A DNA stretch of 64,000 bases, from positions 111,197 to 175,196 of the forward strand of contig NZ_JATV01000007.1 of assembly GCF_000611675.1 (NCBI RefSeq), read 5' to 3'. Of the stretch, positions 17,709 through 26,390 are shown in pieces; position 1 is the stretch's first letter; the number at the start of each line of letters is the position of its first letter. The stretch is from Flavobacterium succinicans LMG 10402 (lineage in GTDB: Bacteria > Bacteroidota > Bacteroidia > Flavobacteriales > Flavobacteriaceae). The position numbers and the translations under genes were made by a program. Below the pieces are notes generated by a model. The model was not told the DNA's origin. It did no database searches and saw only the letters and a program-made list of their open reading frames with translations.

Positions 17709-17870
17709 AAAACCTACATTAGTGGGATTGTATAAACTCGAAAAGACAAGTTTTGAGCTAACTCGTTGTTCAAGCTTCCAAACTGAATTGGCTTGCTATA
17801 GTAACGATGATTTGCTCATTCTAAATTGTTAGTGTTGAGTTTACCAAATAAGAACTAATGTAGGCAGTAT
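17709..17870 (-). ncRNA. ssrS: 6S-like RNA (SsrS) between zapA and rny
   Basis: On the minus strand the ends pair: CCTACATTAGT (17864-17854) with ACTAATGTAGG (17723-17713), followed by a T-run. After an asymmetric internal loop GGTAAACTC pairs with GAGTTTATA-type sequence, leaving a large central bubble, and an apical hairpin CAAGC...GCTTG closes the rod. This closing stem, bubble and apical stem is the shape of 6S RNA, which binds the housekeeping RNA polymerase in stationary phase. The place directly after zapA is the same as in gammaproteobacteria. The size (about 155-160 nt) is somewhat short but acceptable. Exact 5' and 3' ends are inferred. Confidence 0.78.
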
Positions 17871-17890
17871 CTTAATCTTTTGTATGAACG

Positions 17891-18181
17891 TTAATCGAGA
17901 TAGTGATCCAGTAATGTATTGATTTTTTGTAAACGATCGATAGTTTCGCTACCATTCATTGCGTTATCAATACTTTTTTGTTCCACTTGTGAGGCAAATT
18001 GTAGGGCACACATGGCCAGTACATCTTGTTTGTCTCTAACAGCATAATTTTCTTCAAACTGCTTAATCATGATATCTATTTTTTTGGATGCACTTCGCAA
18101 TCCTTCTTCTTGATTCGCATCAACCGTTAGCGGGTAAATTCGATCTGCAATCGATATCTTTATTTTAAGCTTTTCTTCCAT
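17891..18181 (-). CDS. zapA: Cell division protein ZapA
   Basis: A 96-residue protein with the ZapA pattern: a beta-rich N-terminal LKIKISIADRIYPLTVDANQ, the sequence EGLRSASKKIDIMIKQFEEN, and DVLAMCALQFASQVEQ leading into a C-terminal coiled coil. ZapA bundles FtsZ filaments at mid-cell, where it forms antiparallel tetramers. The gene starts 3 bases past the stop of the upstream coiled-coil gene and is followed by the 6S-like RNA and rny. This zapA-6S order is a recurrent arrangement across distant bacteria and supports the identification of both. Confidence 0.92.
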   Translation of the reverse strand: MEEKLKIKISIADRIYPLTVDANQEEGLRSASKKIDIMIKQFEENYAVRDKQDVLAMCALQFASQVEQKSIDNAMNGSETIDRLQKINTLLDHYLD

Positions 18182-18184
18182 TTT

Positions 18185-18475
18185 TTAGTCTGATAGCTGG
18201 GCTATACAGTAATCAATTTCGCGAATTAATGAATTTATTTTAAGCTTTGTATCTCTTTTGTTGTCTTCACTGCCTAGCAATGTGTTGGCTAATTTGAGTG
18301 CCTCATATTGTTTTTTCAACACTTCAATTTCTTGAGACTGCTGCGATATGATTTGGCTTGCATGGTTTAATTTTGCTCCTAATTCATGATTGTTTTTCTC
18401 TAGAAATTGTATTTTAGAAAAAAGTTTTGCAATCTTATTTTCAAGAGTATCAATTATTTCTGCAATTACACTCAT
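18185..18475 (-). CDS. Small coiled-coil protein upstream of zapA
   Basis: A 96-residue protein that is almost entirely predicted coiled coil: LENKIAKLFSKIQFLEKN, LGAKLNHASQIISQQ and EIEVLKKQYEALKLANTL show heptad spacing of hydrophobic residues. The C-terminal third (KLKINSLIREIDYCIAQLSD) is also helical and may be a separate binding segment. There is no signal peptide, membrane span or catalytic motif. It is the first gene of the zapA-6S-rny cluster and has its own consensus promoter. By size, structure and position it may be a functional analogue of ZapB, which is also a small coiled coil and binds ZapA, but homology cannot be claimed. Confidence 0.85.
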   Translation of the reverse strand: MSVIAEIIDTLENKIAKLFSKIQFLEKNNHELGAKLNHASQIISQQSQEIEVLKKQYEALKLANTLLGSEDNKRDTKLKINSLIREIDYCIAQLSD

Positions 18476-18503
18476 TTTTGGGCCAATTCATTTCTTAATC
18501 TTA

Positions 18504-18533
18504 CAAAGTTAGTATTCCTTTTTATTATTACAA
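18504..18533 (-). promoter_or_regulatory. Bacteroidota-type promoter for the coiled-coil/zapA cluster
   Basis: On the minus strand TTG (18533-18531) is followed by exactly 19 bases and TAACTTTG (18511-18504), matching the -33/-7 consensus. The -7 box is 28 bases upstream of the ATG at 18475. Confidence 0.75.
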
Positions 18534-18649
18534 TATTTTATTTGTTTTTTTGTGCTAAATTATTTAAATAATTGATAAATAGATACTTGTAAAAATAAAA
18601 TCTTTTTTTGCTTTTTAACAGTTTTGGTTACCTTAGCAAAAAGATTAAA

Positions 18650-20338
18650 ATGAAGGTATTCTATTTTTTGTTGTTTTTCGGTCATGTTTTGATGGCTCAG
18701 TCTCAGTACCCTAAAGATTATTTTAGAGCACCATTGGATATTCCGATGCAGTTGTCGGGTAATTTTGGTGAATTACGTCCCAATCATTTTCATGCGGGCT
18801 TGGATTATAAAACACAACAACGCGAAGGATTAGCAGTTTATGCCGCTGCTGACGGTTATATTTCTAGAATCAAAATCTCTACATTCGGGAATGGAAAGAC
18901 TATTTATATCACGCATCCCAATGGTTATACAACAGTTTATGCACATTTACAAAAGGCCGTTGGGCCTATTCAAGAATTGATAAAAAGTAGACAATATGAA
19001 GAGAAATCCTTTGAAGTCGAAATTTTCTTAAAACCGAATGAGCTTGTGGTAACCAAAGGACAGCAAATTGCTCTTTCTGGAAATACTGGAGCTTCTGAGG
19101 GACCACATCTTCATTTTGAAATTAGAGATTCTAAAACAGAATTCATCATCAATCCTTTGTTTTTTGGTTTTGATGCTTTTTTGAAAGATACTAAAAGACC
19201 ACTGGTTTCAGCGGTTTATGTTTTTCCATTGGATAACCAAACTAGCGTAAATCAGTCTTTGCGTCCCATTCCCATTAATGTGACATTGCAAAAAGACGGA
19301 TCTTACCTTGCTGATCGAGTTTTGGCGAATGGAAAAATAGGTTTTGGAATAATTGCTACCGATACGGATGATGTTTCCTTTAACAAAAACGGGGTATTTG
19401 ATGTGCAATCTTTTTACAACGGGACGCCAACTTATGCGTTTCAATTTGATACGTATTCGTTCGATGAAATGCGTTACATCAACGTTTTGATTGATTATTC
19501 AAGATATAAAAAATCACAACAACGTATTCAGCGCTTGTTTCGAACCCAACCATTTGATTTAAGCATCATCAAAACCGATCAGAATAATGGTGCGATAGCT
19601 GTTGTGCCCAATTTGTCAGGTACTTATCATATTGAAATAGCTGATTTTTTTAAGAACAAAACGGTAATTACGGTTCCAATTGCCTATGATACAAAGCCAG
19701 TCCTAGTTCCAAAAGAAGCTATTCGATCTAATTATTTTATTAAAGCCAAAAAAGAAGCGATTTTTGAAAAAGAGAACTGGACGGTCACTTTTCCAGCCCA
19801 AACGTTTTATAATGATTTTGATATTAATTTTTCTGTAGCCAATAAAGTACTAACGCTTCATGATGATACAGTGCCTGTTCATAGCAATTTTTCGATTCAA
19901 GCCGTTGATTCCATTCATACCAATGAGGAATTGGAAAAAATCTTTATTGGAAGAATCGAAGGAGGACGTGTAGTTTACAATTCAACGTACCGTAAAGAGA
20001 ATGTGTTGACGACCAAAGTTAAAACCTTAGGTAAATATGGGCTTTTTTTAGACAATGTTCCTCCCGTGATTACAATGATTAAACCTCTTGCTGGTAAAAC
20101 AGTTAGTGAAAATGACGTTATTCAAGTCAAAATTAATGATACTCTTTCGGGAATTAAATCGTACAATGCCTTTGTAAATGATCAATGGATTTTGATGGAA
20201 TACGATAATAAAACGAAACTATTAACGCATGCGGTAAATGAAGGGAAGTTGGTAGACGGTTCTAATCATCTTAAAGTGATAGTGGTAGATCAAATGGGTA
20301 ATTCCTCTATCTTTGAAACACGTTTTTACAAACGTTAA
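18650..20338 (+). CDS. M23 family (LytM-type) metallopeptidase
   Basis: A protein of about 562 residues with a signal peptide starting MKVFYFLLFFGHVLMAQ; the ATG at 18650 is chosen because the signal peptide begins there. The zinc endopeptidase domain is near the N-terminus: NHFHAGLDYKTQQREGLAVY gives the first His and Asp ligands, and EGPHLHFEIRD gives the HxH motif. All metal ligands are present, so an active peptidoglycan hydrolase is expected. The remaining 370 residues are beta-rich, with SGIKSYNAFVNDQWILMEYD near the end suggesting an Ig-like module. It is followed 18 bases later by a TonB-dependent receptor, probably in the same transcript. Confidence 0.92.
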   Translation: MKVFYFLLFFGHVLMAQSQYPKDYFRAPLDIPMQLSGNFGELRPNHFHAGLDYKTQQREGLAVYAAADGYISRIKISTFGNGKTIYITHPNGYTTVYAHLQKAVGPIQELIKSRQYEEKSFEVEIFLKPNELVVTKGQQIALSGNTGASEGPHLHFEIRDSKTEFIINPLFFGFDAFLKDTKRPLVSAVYVFPLDNQTSVNQSLRPIPINVTLQKDGSYLADRVLANGKIGFGIIATDTDDVSFNKNGVFDVQSFYNGTPTYAFQFDTYSFDEMRYINVLIDYSRYKKSQQRIQRLFRTQPFDLSIIKTDQNNGAIAVVPNLSGTYHIEIADFFKNKTVITVPIAYDTKPVLVPKEAIRSNYFIKAKKEAIFEKENWTVTFPAQTFYNDFDINFSVANKVLTLHDDTVPVHSNFSIQAVDSIHTNEELEKIFIGRIEGGRVVYNSTYRKENVLTTKVKTLGKYGLFLDNVPPVITMIKPLAGKTVSENDVIQVKINDTLSGIKSYNAFVNDQWILMEYDNKTKLLTHAVNEGKLVDGSNHLKVIVVDQMGNSSIFETRFYKR

Positions 20339-20356
20339 TTTTTAAATTTTCTTCTT

Positions 20357-22822
20357 TTGAAACGATATCAATACTTTTTTTGTTTAGCCTTTTTTTTCTT
20401 TTTAGCTCCATTTTATGCTCAAAAGGCCAAAATGCAAGGTTATATTTTTGACACAAAGAATAAGCCAATTGAGAATGTTAATGTTTCAGTGTCTGGTTTT
20501 ACTACGAAGTCTAACGAAAAAGGGTTTTATTCGATCGACTTGTCTTCTAATGTTGATTTAAAAGTAATTTTTAGTCATGTTACGTTCAAAAAAGCAACGT
20601 TATTATTGAATGTCACTTCAAATGAAGTCGTCGATTTTAATTTGGTTTTGAACGAAAGAGAAGAACAAATGGGAGAGGTGATCGTGAGTGCCAATAATAA
20701 AAAAAGTGTTCAAGGCATATTGGCGATGGATCCCAAAACGTTAAAAAATATTCCAGGCGCTAATCCAGGGATCGAAAATGTATTAAAATCTTTGGCAGGA
20801 GTCAATTCTAATAATGAATTGAGTACGCAATACGCTGTTAGAGGTGGAAATTATGATGAGAATTTAGTATATGTAAACGAAGTGGAAGTGTATCGTCCTT
20901 TCCTGATTCGTTCGGGGCAACAAGAAGGATTGAGCTTTACGAATACCGATTTGATACAGAATATTGATTTTTCAGCAGGTGGTTTTCAGTCTAAATTTGG
21001 TGATAAATTATCGTCTGTGTTGGATATTACCTATCGCACACCTACACGATTTGGAGCTAGTGTCAACGCTAGTTTTTTAGGAGGAAGTGTTGCCATGGAT
21101 GTTATTTCTAAAGACAAAAAATGGACCGCTATTACAGGCGTTCGTTACAGAAATAATAGTTTATTGGTCAATAGTCAAGAAACACAGACTAATTTTACGC
21201 CTTCATTTGTTGATGTTCAAACCGCTGTTAATTTCCAAGCTTCTTCAAAGTGGCAATGGAGTTTTTTAGGAAATATTTCTCAAAATAAATACAATTATGA
21301 GCCTCTAACACGCCAGACAAATTTTGGAACGATTGATAATCCTCAAGCCTTATTGGTTTTTTATGAAGGGCAGGAACGCGATCAGTATCAAACCTTTTTT
21401 GGGTCTTTGAAAACTACATTTAAGGCTTCTGATGTCTCAACCTACAAATTTATTGGTGCTGTTTTTCATACACTAGAGCAAGAACATTTTGATATTTTGG
21501 CAGAATATAGTTTGGCTGAAATAGATACCAATATTGGGTCCGAAAGCTTGGGTGATGTTTCTTTTTCAAGAGGTATTGGGTCGCAATTGAATCATGCACG
21601 CAATGATTTAGATGCTCTGATTGCTAATGTCGAAGTAAAAGGAATTCATAATTGGAACAATAATCTCATGGAATGGGGTGTCAAGTACACTCGAGAATCT
21701 ATTCGAGACAGAATTAGCGAATGGGAAGTGATTGATTCGGCTGGATTTTCCATCAATCCGCCTAAATTTTTACCCAACAAAGATGAGCAGTATACTGTTT
21801 TCAATGGGCCGTTAGTGCCGTATCAAGAAGTAAGAGCGATTAATTTTAATACTGTTAATCGTTTTTCGGGCTATGCACAATGGAGTCGCAAAGACATTAT
21901 TGGTCGAAGTCTTGTTTGGTATAATTTTGGGGTTAGAATGCATAGTTGGCAAGTACTGGGCGCTTCTGTTGCAGGAGATTCCCAGCTAACGGTCAGCCCA
22001 AGAGCGCAATTCAGTATAAAACCCAATGGTAATACGAATCTTTTGTTTCGTTTATCAGGTGGGCTCTATCATCAACCGCCCTCTTATCGCGAACTCAGAG
22101 GAGCTGATGGCGTGGTACGACCCAATGTTAAAGCCCAGCAGTCTGTACATGTTGTTTTGGGTAATGATTACAGCTTTTCTTTATGGGATCGACCATTTAA
22201 ATTAGTGACCGAGTTGTACTATAAATCACTTACAGCTGTCAATACTTATACCATTGATAATGTCCGCATTCGGTATGCCGCTACTAATGATGCGGTAGCC
22301 TATGCGCAGGGAGTCGATATAAGATGGAATGGTGAGTTTGTTCCTGGTACCGAATCATGGATTAGTTTTGGGTATTTGAAAACCGAAGAAAATACCAATA
22401 GTAAAGGTTTTATTGCTCGTCCCACCGATCAACGATTAAAGTTTGCCATGCTATTTCAGGATTATATGCCCAATATTCCAAGTGTGAAATTGTATCTTAA
22501 TTTGGTTTATAATACTGGTTTGCCAGGAGGTTCGCCTTCTTATGCTGATCCTTATTTGTATCAAAACAGATTACGAGATTATCGTCGTGCCGATGTTGGT
22601 TTTTCTAAAGTTTTAATCGATAAAACCTCTAATAAAATATATAGAAAATGGGCCAATAGCTTTCAAGAGTTGGCTCTAGGGCTAGAGGTTTTTAATATTT
22701 TTAATAATCAAAACGCCATTACCAATACTTGGGTTCGCGATGTGTATACCAAAACGCAGTATGGAATTCCAAATTATATGACAACTCGTGTGTTTAATAT
22801 TACCTTGAATGCTCGATTTTAA
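20357..22822 (+). CDS. TonB-dependent receptor with carboxypeptidase-like N-terminal domain
   Basis: An 821-residue outer-membrane transporter. The start is a TTG at 20357; it is accepted because the signal peptide (FCLAFFFFLAPFYAQ) begins right after it and no ATG precedes it. A carboxypeptidase-regulatory-like domain with MQGYIFDTKNKPIENVNVSV covers about residues 25-110. The plug domain has NIPGANPGIENVLKSLAGV and TQYAVRGGNYDENLVYVNEV. The rest is a 22-strand-type barrel that ends with a strand NITLNARF and terminal Phe. The substrate is unknown; no SusD partner lies next to it, which argues against a polysaccharide utilisation locus. It may be linked with the lipoprotein at 22879. Confidence 0.92.
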   Translation: MKRYQYFFCLAFFFFLAPFYAQKAKMQGYIFDTKNKPIENVNVSVSGFTTKSNEKGFYSIDLSSNVDLKVIFSHVTFKKATLLLNVTSNEVVDFNLVLNEREEQMGEVIVSANNKKSVQGILAMDPKTLKNIPGANPGIENVLKSLAGVNSNNELSTQYAVRGGNYDENLVYVNEVEVYRPFLIRSGQQEGLSFTNTDLIQNIDFSAGGFQSKFGDKLSSVLDITYRTPTRFGASVNASFLGGSVAMDVISKDKKWTAITGVRYRNNSLLVNSQETQTNFTPSFVDVQTAVNFQASSKWQWSFLGNISQNKYNYEPLTRQTNFGTIDNPQALLVFYEGQERDQYQTFFGSLKTTFKASDVSTYKFIGAVFHTLEQEHFDILAEYSLAEIDTNIGSESLGDVSFSRGIGSQLNHARNDLDALIANVEVKGIHNWNNNLMEWGVKYTRESIRDRISEWEVIDSAGFSINPPKFLPNKDEQYTVFNGPLVPYQEVRAINFNTVNRFSGYAQWSRKDIIGRSLVWYNFGVRMHSWQVLGASVAGDSQLTVSPRAQFSIKPNGNTNLLFRLSGGLYHQPPSYRELRGADGVVRPNVKAQQSVHVVLGNDYSFSLWDRPFKLVTELYYKSLTAVNTYTIDNVRIRYAATNDAVAYAQGVDIRWNGEFVPGTESWISFGYLKTEENTNSKGFIARPTDQRLKFAMLFQDYMPNIPSVKLYLNLVYNTGLPGGSPSYADPYLYQNRLRDYRRADVGFSKVLIDKTSNKIYRKWANSFQELALGLEVFNIFNNQNAITNTWVRDVYTKTQYGIPNYMTTRVFNITLNARF

Positions 22823-22878
22823 AACTTATCAAGTACGAATTTAATAGAAATGATTACTTTTGAATAAATAATGTTAGC

Positions 22879-23601
22879 ATGAAAAATAAAACAATCGTTG
22901 GTTTAGTCTCAAGTGTTCTTTTGATGGTAAGTTGCCAAAAAGAAGCCGAAAAACCCAAAGTGATCTATGATACCACCCCAAAAGTTGCCATGGAGCCCAG
23001 AAGAGATTCTTCCAAAGTAGCCATAGCTGATTTGCCAATTCAAATGGAAGGAACGGATTATTTGATCCATCCCGTAGGAGATTTGCGTATTTCTGATCGA
23101 GCCCAAAAATCCAAGTTTGGTTCATCAGCGGTCAACGATGTGAGTTTTACCATCAGCAATGTAGCACAAAATGAAATCACTGGTTTTTTACAAAATTTAA
23201 AATTCCAAAAAATAAATTCCGACTCCATTCGTTCCTTATCCATTGAGCCGATTGTTATTGAAACTGCTACATATTTGAAATCCGTTTCAGATCGCATTCA
23301 AAAACAAATCATGGTTTACACTATGGTCGATGCTGATACCAACAAAGACGGAAAACTCGATACCAACGATATCAATACCTTATATTTGAGTTTTATTAGT
23401 GGAAAGAAATTCACTAAAATGTCGGCCGATTTAGAAGAATTAATCGACTGGGAGTTGATAGAATCTATGAACAGGCTCTATTTTAGAACCATCGAAGACA
23501 CCAATAAAAATGGCCAATTTGATCCCAAAGATGTAGTGCATTATAATTACATCGACTTGACCAAAAACAGTTGGGAAGTAGTCCGATATTCCCCTATTTA
23601 A
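22879..23601 (+). CDS. Putative lipoprotein with two EF-hand-like calcium loops
   Basis: A 240-residue protein with a lipoprotein signal (GLVSSVLLMVSCQKEAE, Cys as lipidation site) and so probably membrane anchored. I do not recognise a family. Two segments resemble calcium-binding loops of EF-hand or dockerin type: DADTNKDGKLDTNDINTLYL (about residues 150-169) and DTNKNGQFDPKDVVHYNYI (about 208-226), both with the D-x-N/D-x-D/N-G pattern. The region between them is helical or beta-mixed. It follows the TonB receptor by 56 bases and may function with it, for example as a surface or periplasmic accessory. That link is positional only. Confidence 0.8.
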   Translation: MKNKTIVGLVSSVLLMVSCQKEAEKPKVIYDTTPKVAMEPRRDSSKVAIADLPIQMEGTDYLIHPVGDLRISDRAQKSKFGSSAVNDVSFTISNVAQNEITGFLQNLKFQKINSDSIRSLSIEPIVIETATYLKSVSDRIQKQIMVYTMVDADTNKDGKLDTNDINTLYLSFISGKKFTKMSADLEELIDWELIESMNRLYFRTIEDTNKNGQFDPKDVVHYNYIDLTKNSWEVVRYSPI

Positions 23602-23648
23602 TTTCCGAACGTTTCGAGTTTCAACAAATTAAGGCATTTGACTTTTTT

Positions 23649-23782
23649 GGGCGTTACCACAAGGGTCGGGCTTTACGTTACAATCTTTTTGAGGCCGAAA
23701 AAGCCTCAAAAAGGATTTTCACTACAAACGAAGTTCACTGAACTCCTATGAAAATAGTATGAGTGAAGTAATCCCTAACGCA
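23649..23782. repeat. Structured intergenic element with paired ends
   Basis: GCGTTA (23651-23656) and TAACGC (23776-23781) are reverse complements that could close the element, and AGGG near 23662 can pair with CCCT near 23773. Inside, TCTTTTTGAGGC (23684-23695) and GCCTCAAAAAGG (23703-23714) form a 12-bp hairpin with loop CGAAAAA. A smaller AGTTC/GAACT hairpin lies at 23732-23744. No open frame fits. I recall similar GGGCGTTA...CCCTAACGC blocks between genes in other flavobacteria, but cannot verify this here. Function unknown. Confidence 0.65.
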
Positions 23783-23807
23783 ATATCGATTCGAATAACA
23801 TTTTCGT

Positions 23808-24509
23808 TTAAATCAAAATATCACTTTCTAAATCCGATTTTTCAATGTTGATTTGGTAGCCTAATTTATCTACCAATTCAATCACTAAATTTTTATACCA
23901 ATTCTCTGATTTTGGGTGGATGTAAATTTTTTCGATCAATTCATTTACAACTACATTGATTTTTAAGCCGTCATTTAATTTGATGTTGTTTTGACTAACA
24001 TCACTGATAATGCGGACTTCGCGTTCGTACTGAAAACTTTTTCGTTTGTATAAAAAAGGAAAAAATAAATCGTCAAACGGAATGTATTCTTTTTTGTAGT
24101 CAATATAATTGACCTCTCCAATGTATTGATCAAAATGATGCTCTGGCTCCAATGCTTTTTGTAATCTGCCTATTGTGGATTGGATGGCTAAACCTTCACT
24201 GTTTTGCGTGAAAATTTGCCACATCGCAAACGATTCGTATTCATTGATGTGCCAGCTACTAATGGCTACTTTTTCGCGATGGGTTTTGTAGTAATTTAAA
24301 AAGTCAGGCTTGTCTTTGGATAATTTTCTGATTTCCTCAAAAGTTGGTTCGCTAAAGGTGCCTTCGTATTGGTCTTCAAATTTATCCGACCTAGACATGA
24401 ATAATTTTTTAGATAATAATAAATCTAAAAATTTAGACAAGTCTAGGTATTTCCATACTATAGTTTCTGGATCTTCGGGTAATTTTATGTTGGGATTGTC
24501 AAGGTACAT
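23808..24509 (-). CDS. DUF2971 domain-containing protein
   Basis: A 233-residue soluble protein. Segments typical of DUF2971 are visible: IVWKYLDLSKFLDLLLSKKL near the N-terminus, FMSRSDKFEDQYEGTF after it, AISSWHINEYESFAMWQIF in the middle and the final YEREVRIISD. Family members are widespread and scattered, often next to accessory genes, and their biochemical role is unknown. There is no signal peptide or membrane segment. It stands alone between a structured intergenic element and an ABC exporter gene, which could mark an insertion-prone site. Confidence 0.85.
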   Translation of the reverse strand: MYLDNPNIKLPEDPETIVWKYLDLSKFLDLLLSKKLFMSRSDKFEDQYEGTFSEPTFEEIRKLSKDKPDFLNYYKTHREKVAISSWHINEYESFAMWQIFTQNSEGLAIQSTIGRLQKALEPEHHFDQYIGEVNYIDYKKEYIPFDDLFFPFLYKRKSFQYEREVRIISDVSQNNIKLNDGLKINVVVNELIEKIYIHPKSENWYKNLVIELVDKLGYQINIEKSDLESDILI

Positions 24510-24560
24510 TTGTAAAATTTAAAGAGTAGTAAACTACTTTAAAGATACAAAATTTTCAGG

Positions 24561-26390
24561 CTATTCAAGGGATTGCATGGTTACTAATTTGTTATAAGTG
24601 CCATTCATAGCGATTAATTCTTCATGAGTTCCTTGCTCTACTATTTTTCCTTTTTTCATTACCACAATTACATCAGCTTTCTGAATAGTAGAAAGTCGGT
24701 GTGCAATAACAATCGAAGTTCTGTTTTGCATCATATTTTCGAGTGCCACCTGAACAAATTTTTCGCTTTCAGTGTCCAAAGCTGAGGTAGCTTCGTCCAA
24801 AATCATTATAGGAGGATTTTTCAAGACTGCTCTCGCGATAGATAAGCGTTGTTTTTGTCCACCTGAAAGTTTGTTTCCGCTGTCACCAATGTTAGTGTAA
24901 ATTCCTTTTGGTAAGGTAACTACAAATTCATAAGCATTCGCCACTTTTAAAGCTTCTATGATTTCTTCATCGGTTGCGTCAGGTTTGCCAAGTGCTATGT
25001 TTTCTTTAATAGTATCGTTAAATAATATACTATCTTGAGTAACGAGTCCGATTAGGCTTCTTAACGAATGCAAATCAAAATCTTTGATGTTGTGATTGTC
25101 AATAGAAATTATGCCTTCGTTCACATCGTAAAAGCGTGTCAGTAAATTGGCAATCGTACTTTTTCCGCTACCCGATTGTCCTACCAAAGCCACCGTCTGT
25201 CCTTTTTTTACTTCTAAAGAGAAATTTTTAAGTACATTTTCGTTTTCATATCGGAAGTTGATATTTTGAAGGCTTATTTTATCATCAAAAGTGTTTTTTT
25301 GTATCGAATTTTCTTTAGAAGTTATTTCATTTTTTACTTCTAATACTTCAAAAACTCGTTCTGCGGCGGCTAAACCATTTTTTACAGAATATGATGCCTT
25401 AGAGATCGCTTTTGCAGGTGTAAGTATGTTGTAGGCTAATGTTAGATAAACTATAAAAGAAGCACCATCTAGCGTTTCATCAACCAAAACTAAATTTCCT
25501 CCGTACCAAAGTAAAACAGCAATAGTAGTAATGCCCATGAATTCACTTAAAGGTGAGGCTAGGTTGTTTTTGTTTCCTATGCTGTTGGATAAATTAAGTA
25601 ATCTTGTTATCGAATCATTGAATTTCTTTTTAAAAGCTGGTTCGGCATTATAGCTTTTTACTACTTTCAAGCCCCCTAGACTTTCTTCAACAATTGAGAT
25701 CAATAACCCACTTTCGTTTTGAGCTCTTAATGATTTTGATTTTAGGTTTTTTCCAATTTTGGATATAATTAGCCCAGAAAGCGGAATGAAAACCAAAACG
25801 AATAAGGTTAGTTTAGCACTAATAGCAAACATGGTTACTAATGCAAAAACTATCGTTAGTGGTTCTTTTACAACTAATTCTAAAATAGAAAAAAAAGAAT
25901 TTTGTACCTCATTAACGTCTCCCAACATTCTGGCCATCACGTCGCCTTTTCTTTTTTCAGAATAATAGGATATGGGTAATTCAATTATTTTGTTGAACAT
26001 TTTTTTTCTCAAATCCCTTAATACCCCATTTTTAAGGTGCATGATGTGATAAGAGGCTAGGTAATTAAAAATATTTTTTAATAAAAAGGTAGTAATTACT
26101 AAAGAGACCACTAATAATAAAGCAAATTGTTTGCCACTATCTTTGGTAATTTCTGAAATTTGATAATACAATAAATCTTTTCCAAAACTCATTATATTGC
26201 CTATTCCTTTATAAACAGGAGCTTTTTCTATTGCTTTATTTTTGCCAAACAATACTTCCAGCATTGGTAATAAAGTCAGCATTGAAATGGTACTAAATAG
26301 GGCATACAAAATATTATACGTCACGTTCCAAACAATGTTTGACTGGTATTTTTTTGTATAAGGTAGTAATTTTATTAAATTTTTATCCAT
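24561..26390 (-). CDS. ABC transporter, fused permease and ATPase (MsbA-like)
   Basis: A 609-residue half-transporter. Six membrane helices and a long cytoplasmic portion occupy about residues 20-330. The ATPase domain carries Walker A LVGQSGSGKSTIANL, signature LSGGQKQRLSIARAV, Walker B PIMILDEATSALD and the H-loop IAHRLSTI, all intact. Length and architecture fit lipid or lipid-A flippases such as MsbA, but the cargo is not determined. The ATG shares a base with the stop of the phosphohexomutase gene (TAATG), so the genes are translationally coupled. Together with the glycosyltransferase upstream this could be a surface glycan or lipid operon. Confidence 0.9.
   Translation of the reverse strand: MDKNLIKLLPYTKKYQSNIVWNVTYNILYALFSTISMLTLLPMLEVLFGKNKAIEKAPVYKGIGNIMSFGKDLLYYQISEITKDSGKQFALLLVVSLVITTFLLKNIFNYLASYHIMHLKNGVLRDLRKKMFNKIIELPISYYSEKRKGDVMARMLGDVNEVQNSFFSILELVVKEPLTIVFALVTMFAISAKLTLFVLVFIPLSGLIISKIGKNLKSKSLRAQNESGLLISIVEESLGGLKVVKSYNAEPAFKKKFNDSITRLLNLSNSIGNKNNLASPLSEFMGITTIAVLLWYGGNLVLVDETLDGASFIVYLTLAYNILTPAKAISKASYSVKNGLAAAERVFEVLEVKNEITSKENSIQKNTFDDKISLQNINFRYENENVLKNFSLEVKKGQTVALVGQSGSGKSTIANLLTRFYDVNEGIISIDNHNIKDFDLHSLRSLIGLVTQDSILFNDTIKENIALGKPDATDEEIIEALKVANAYEFVVTLPKGIYTNIGDSGNKLSGGQKQRLSIARAVLKNPPIMILDEATSALDTESEKFVQVALENMMQNRTSIVIAHRLSTIQKADVIVVMKKGKIVEQGTHEELIAMNGTYNKLVTMQSLE

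Noticed and set aside
20357..23601. Polysaccharide utilisation locus
   Set aside because: No SusD-like protein or glycoside hydrolase accompanies the TonB-dependent receptor.
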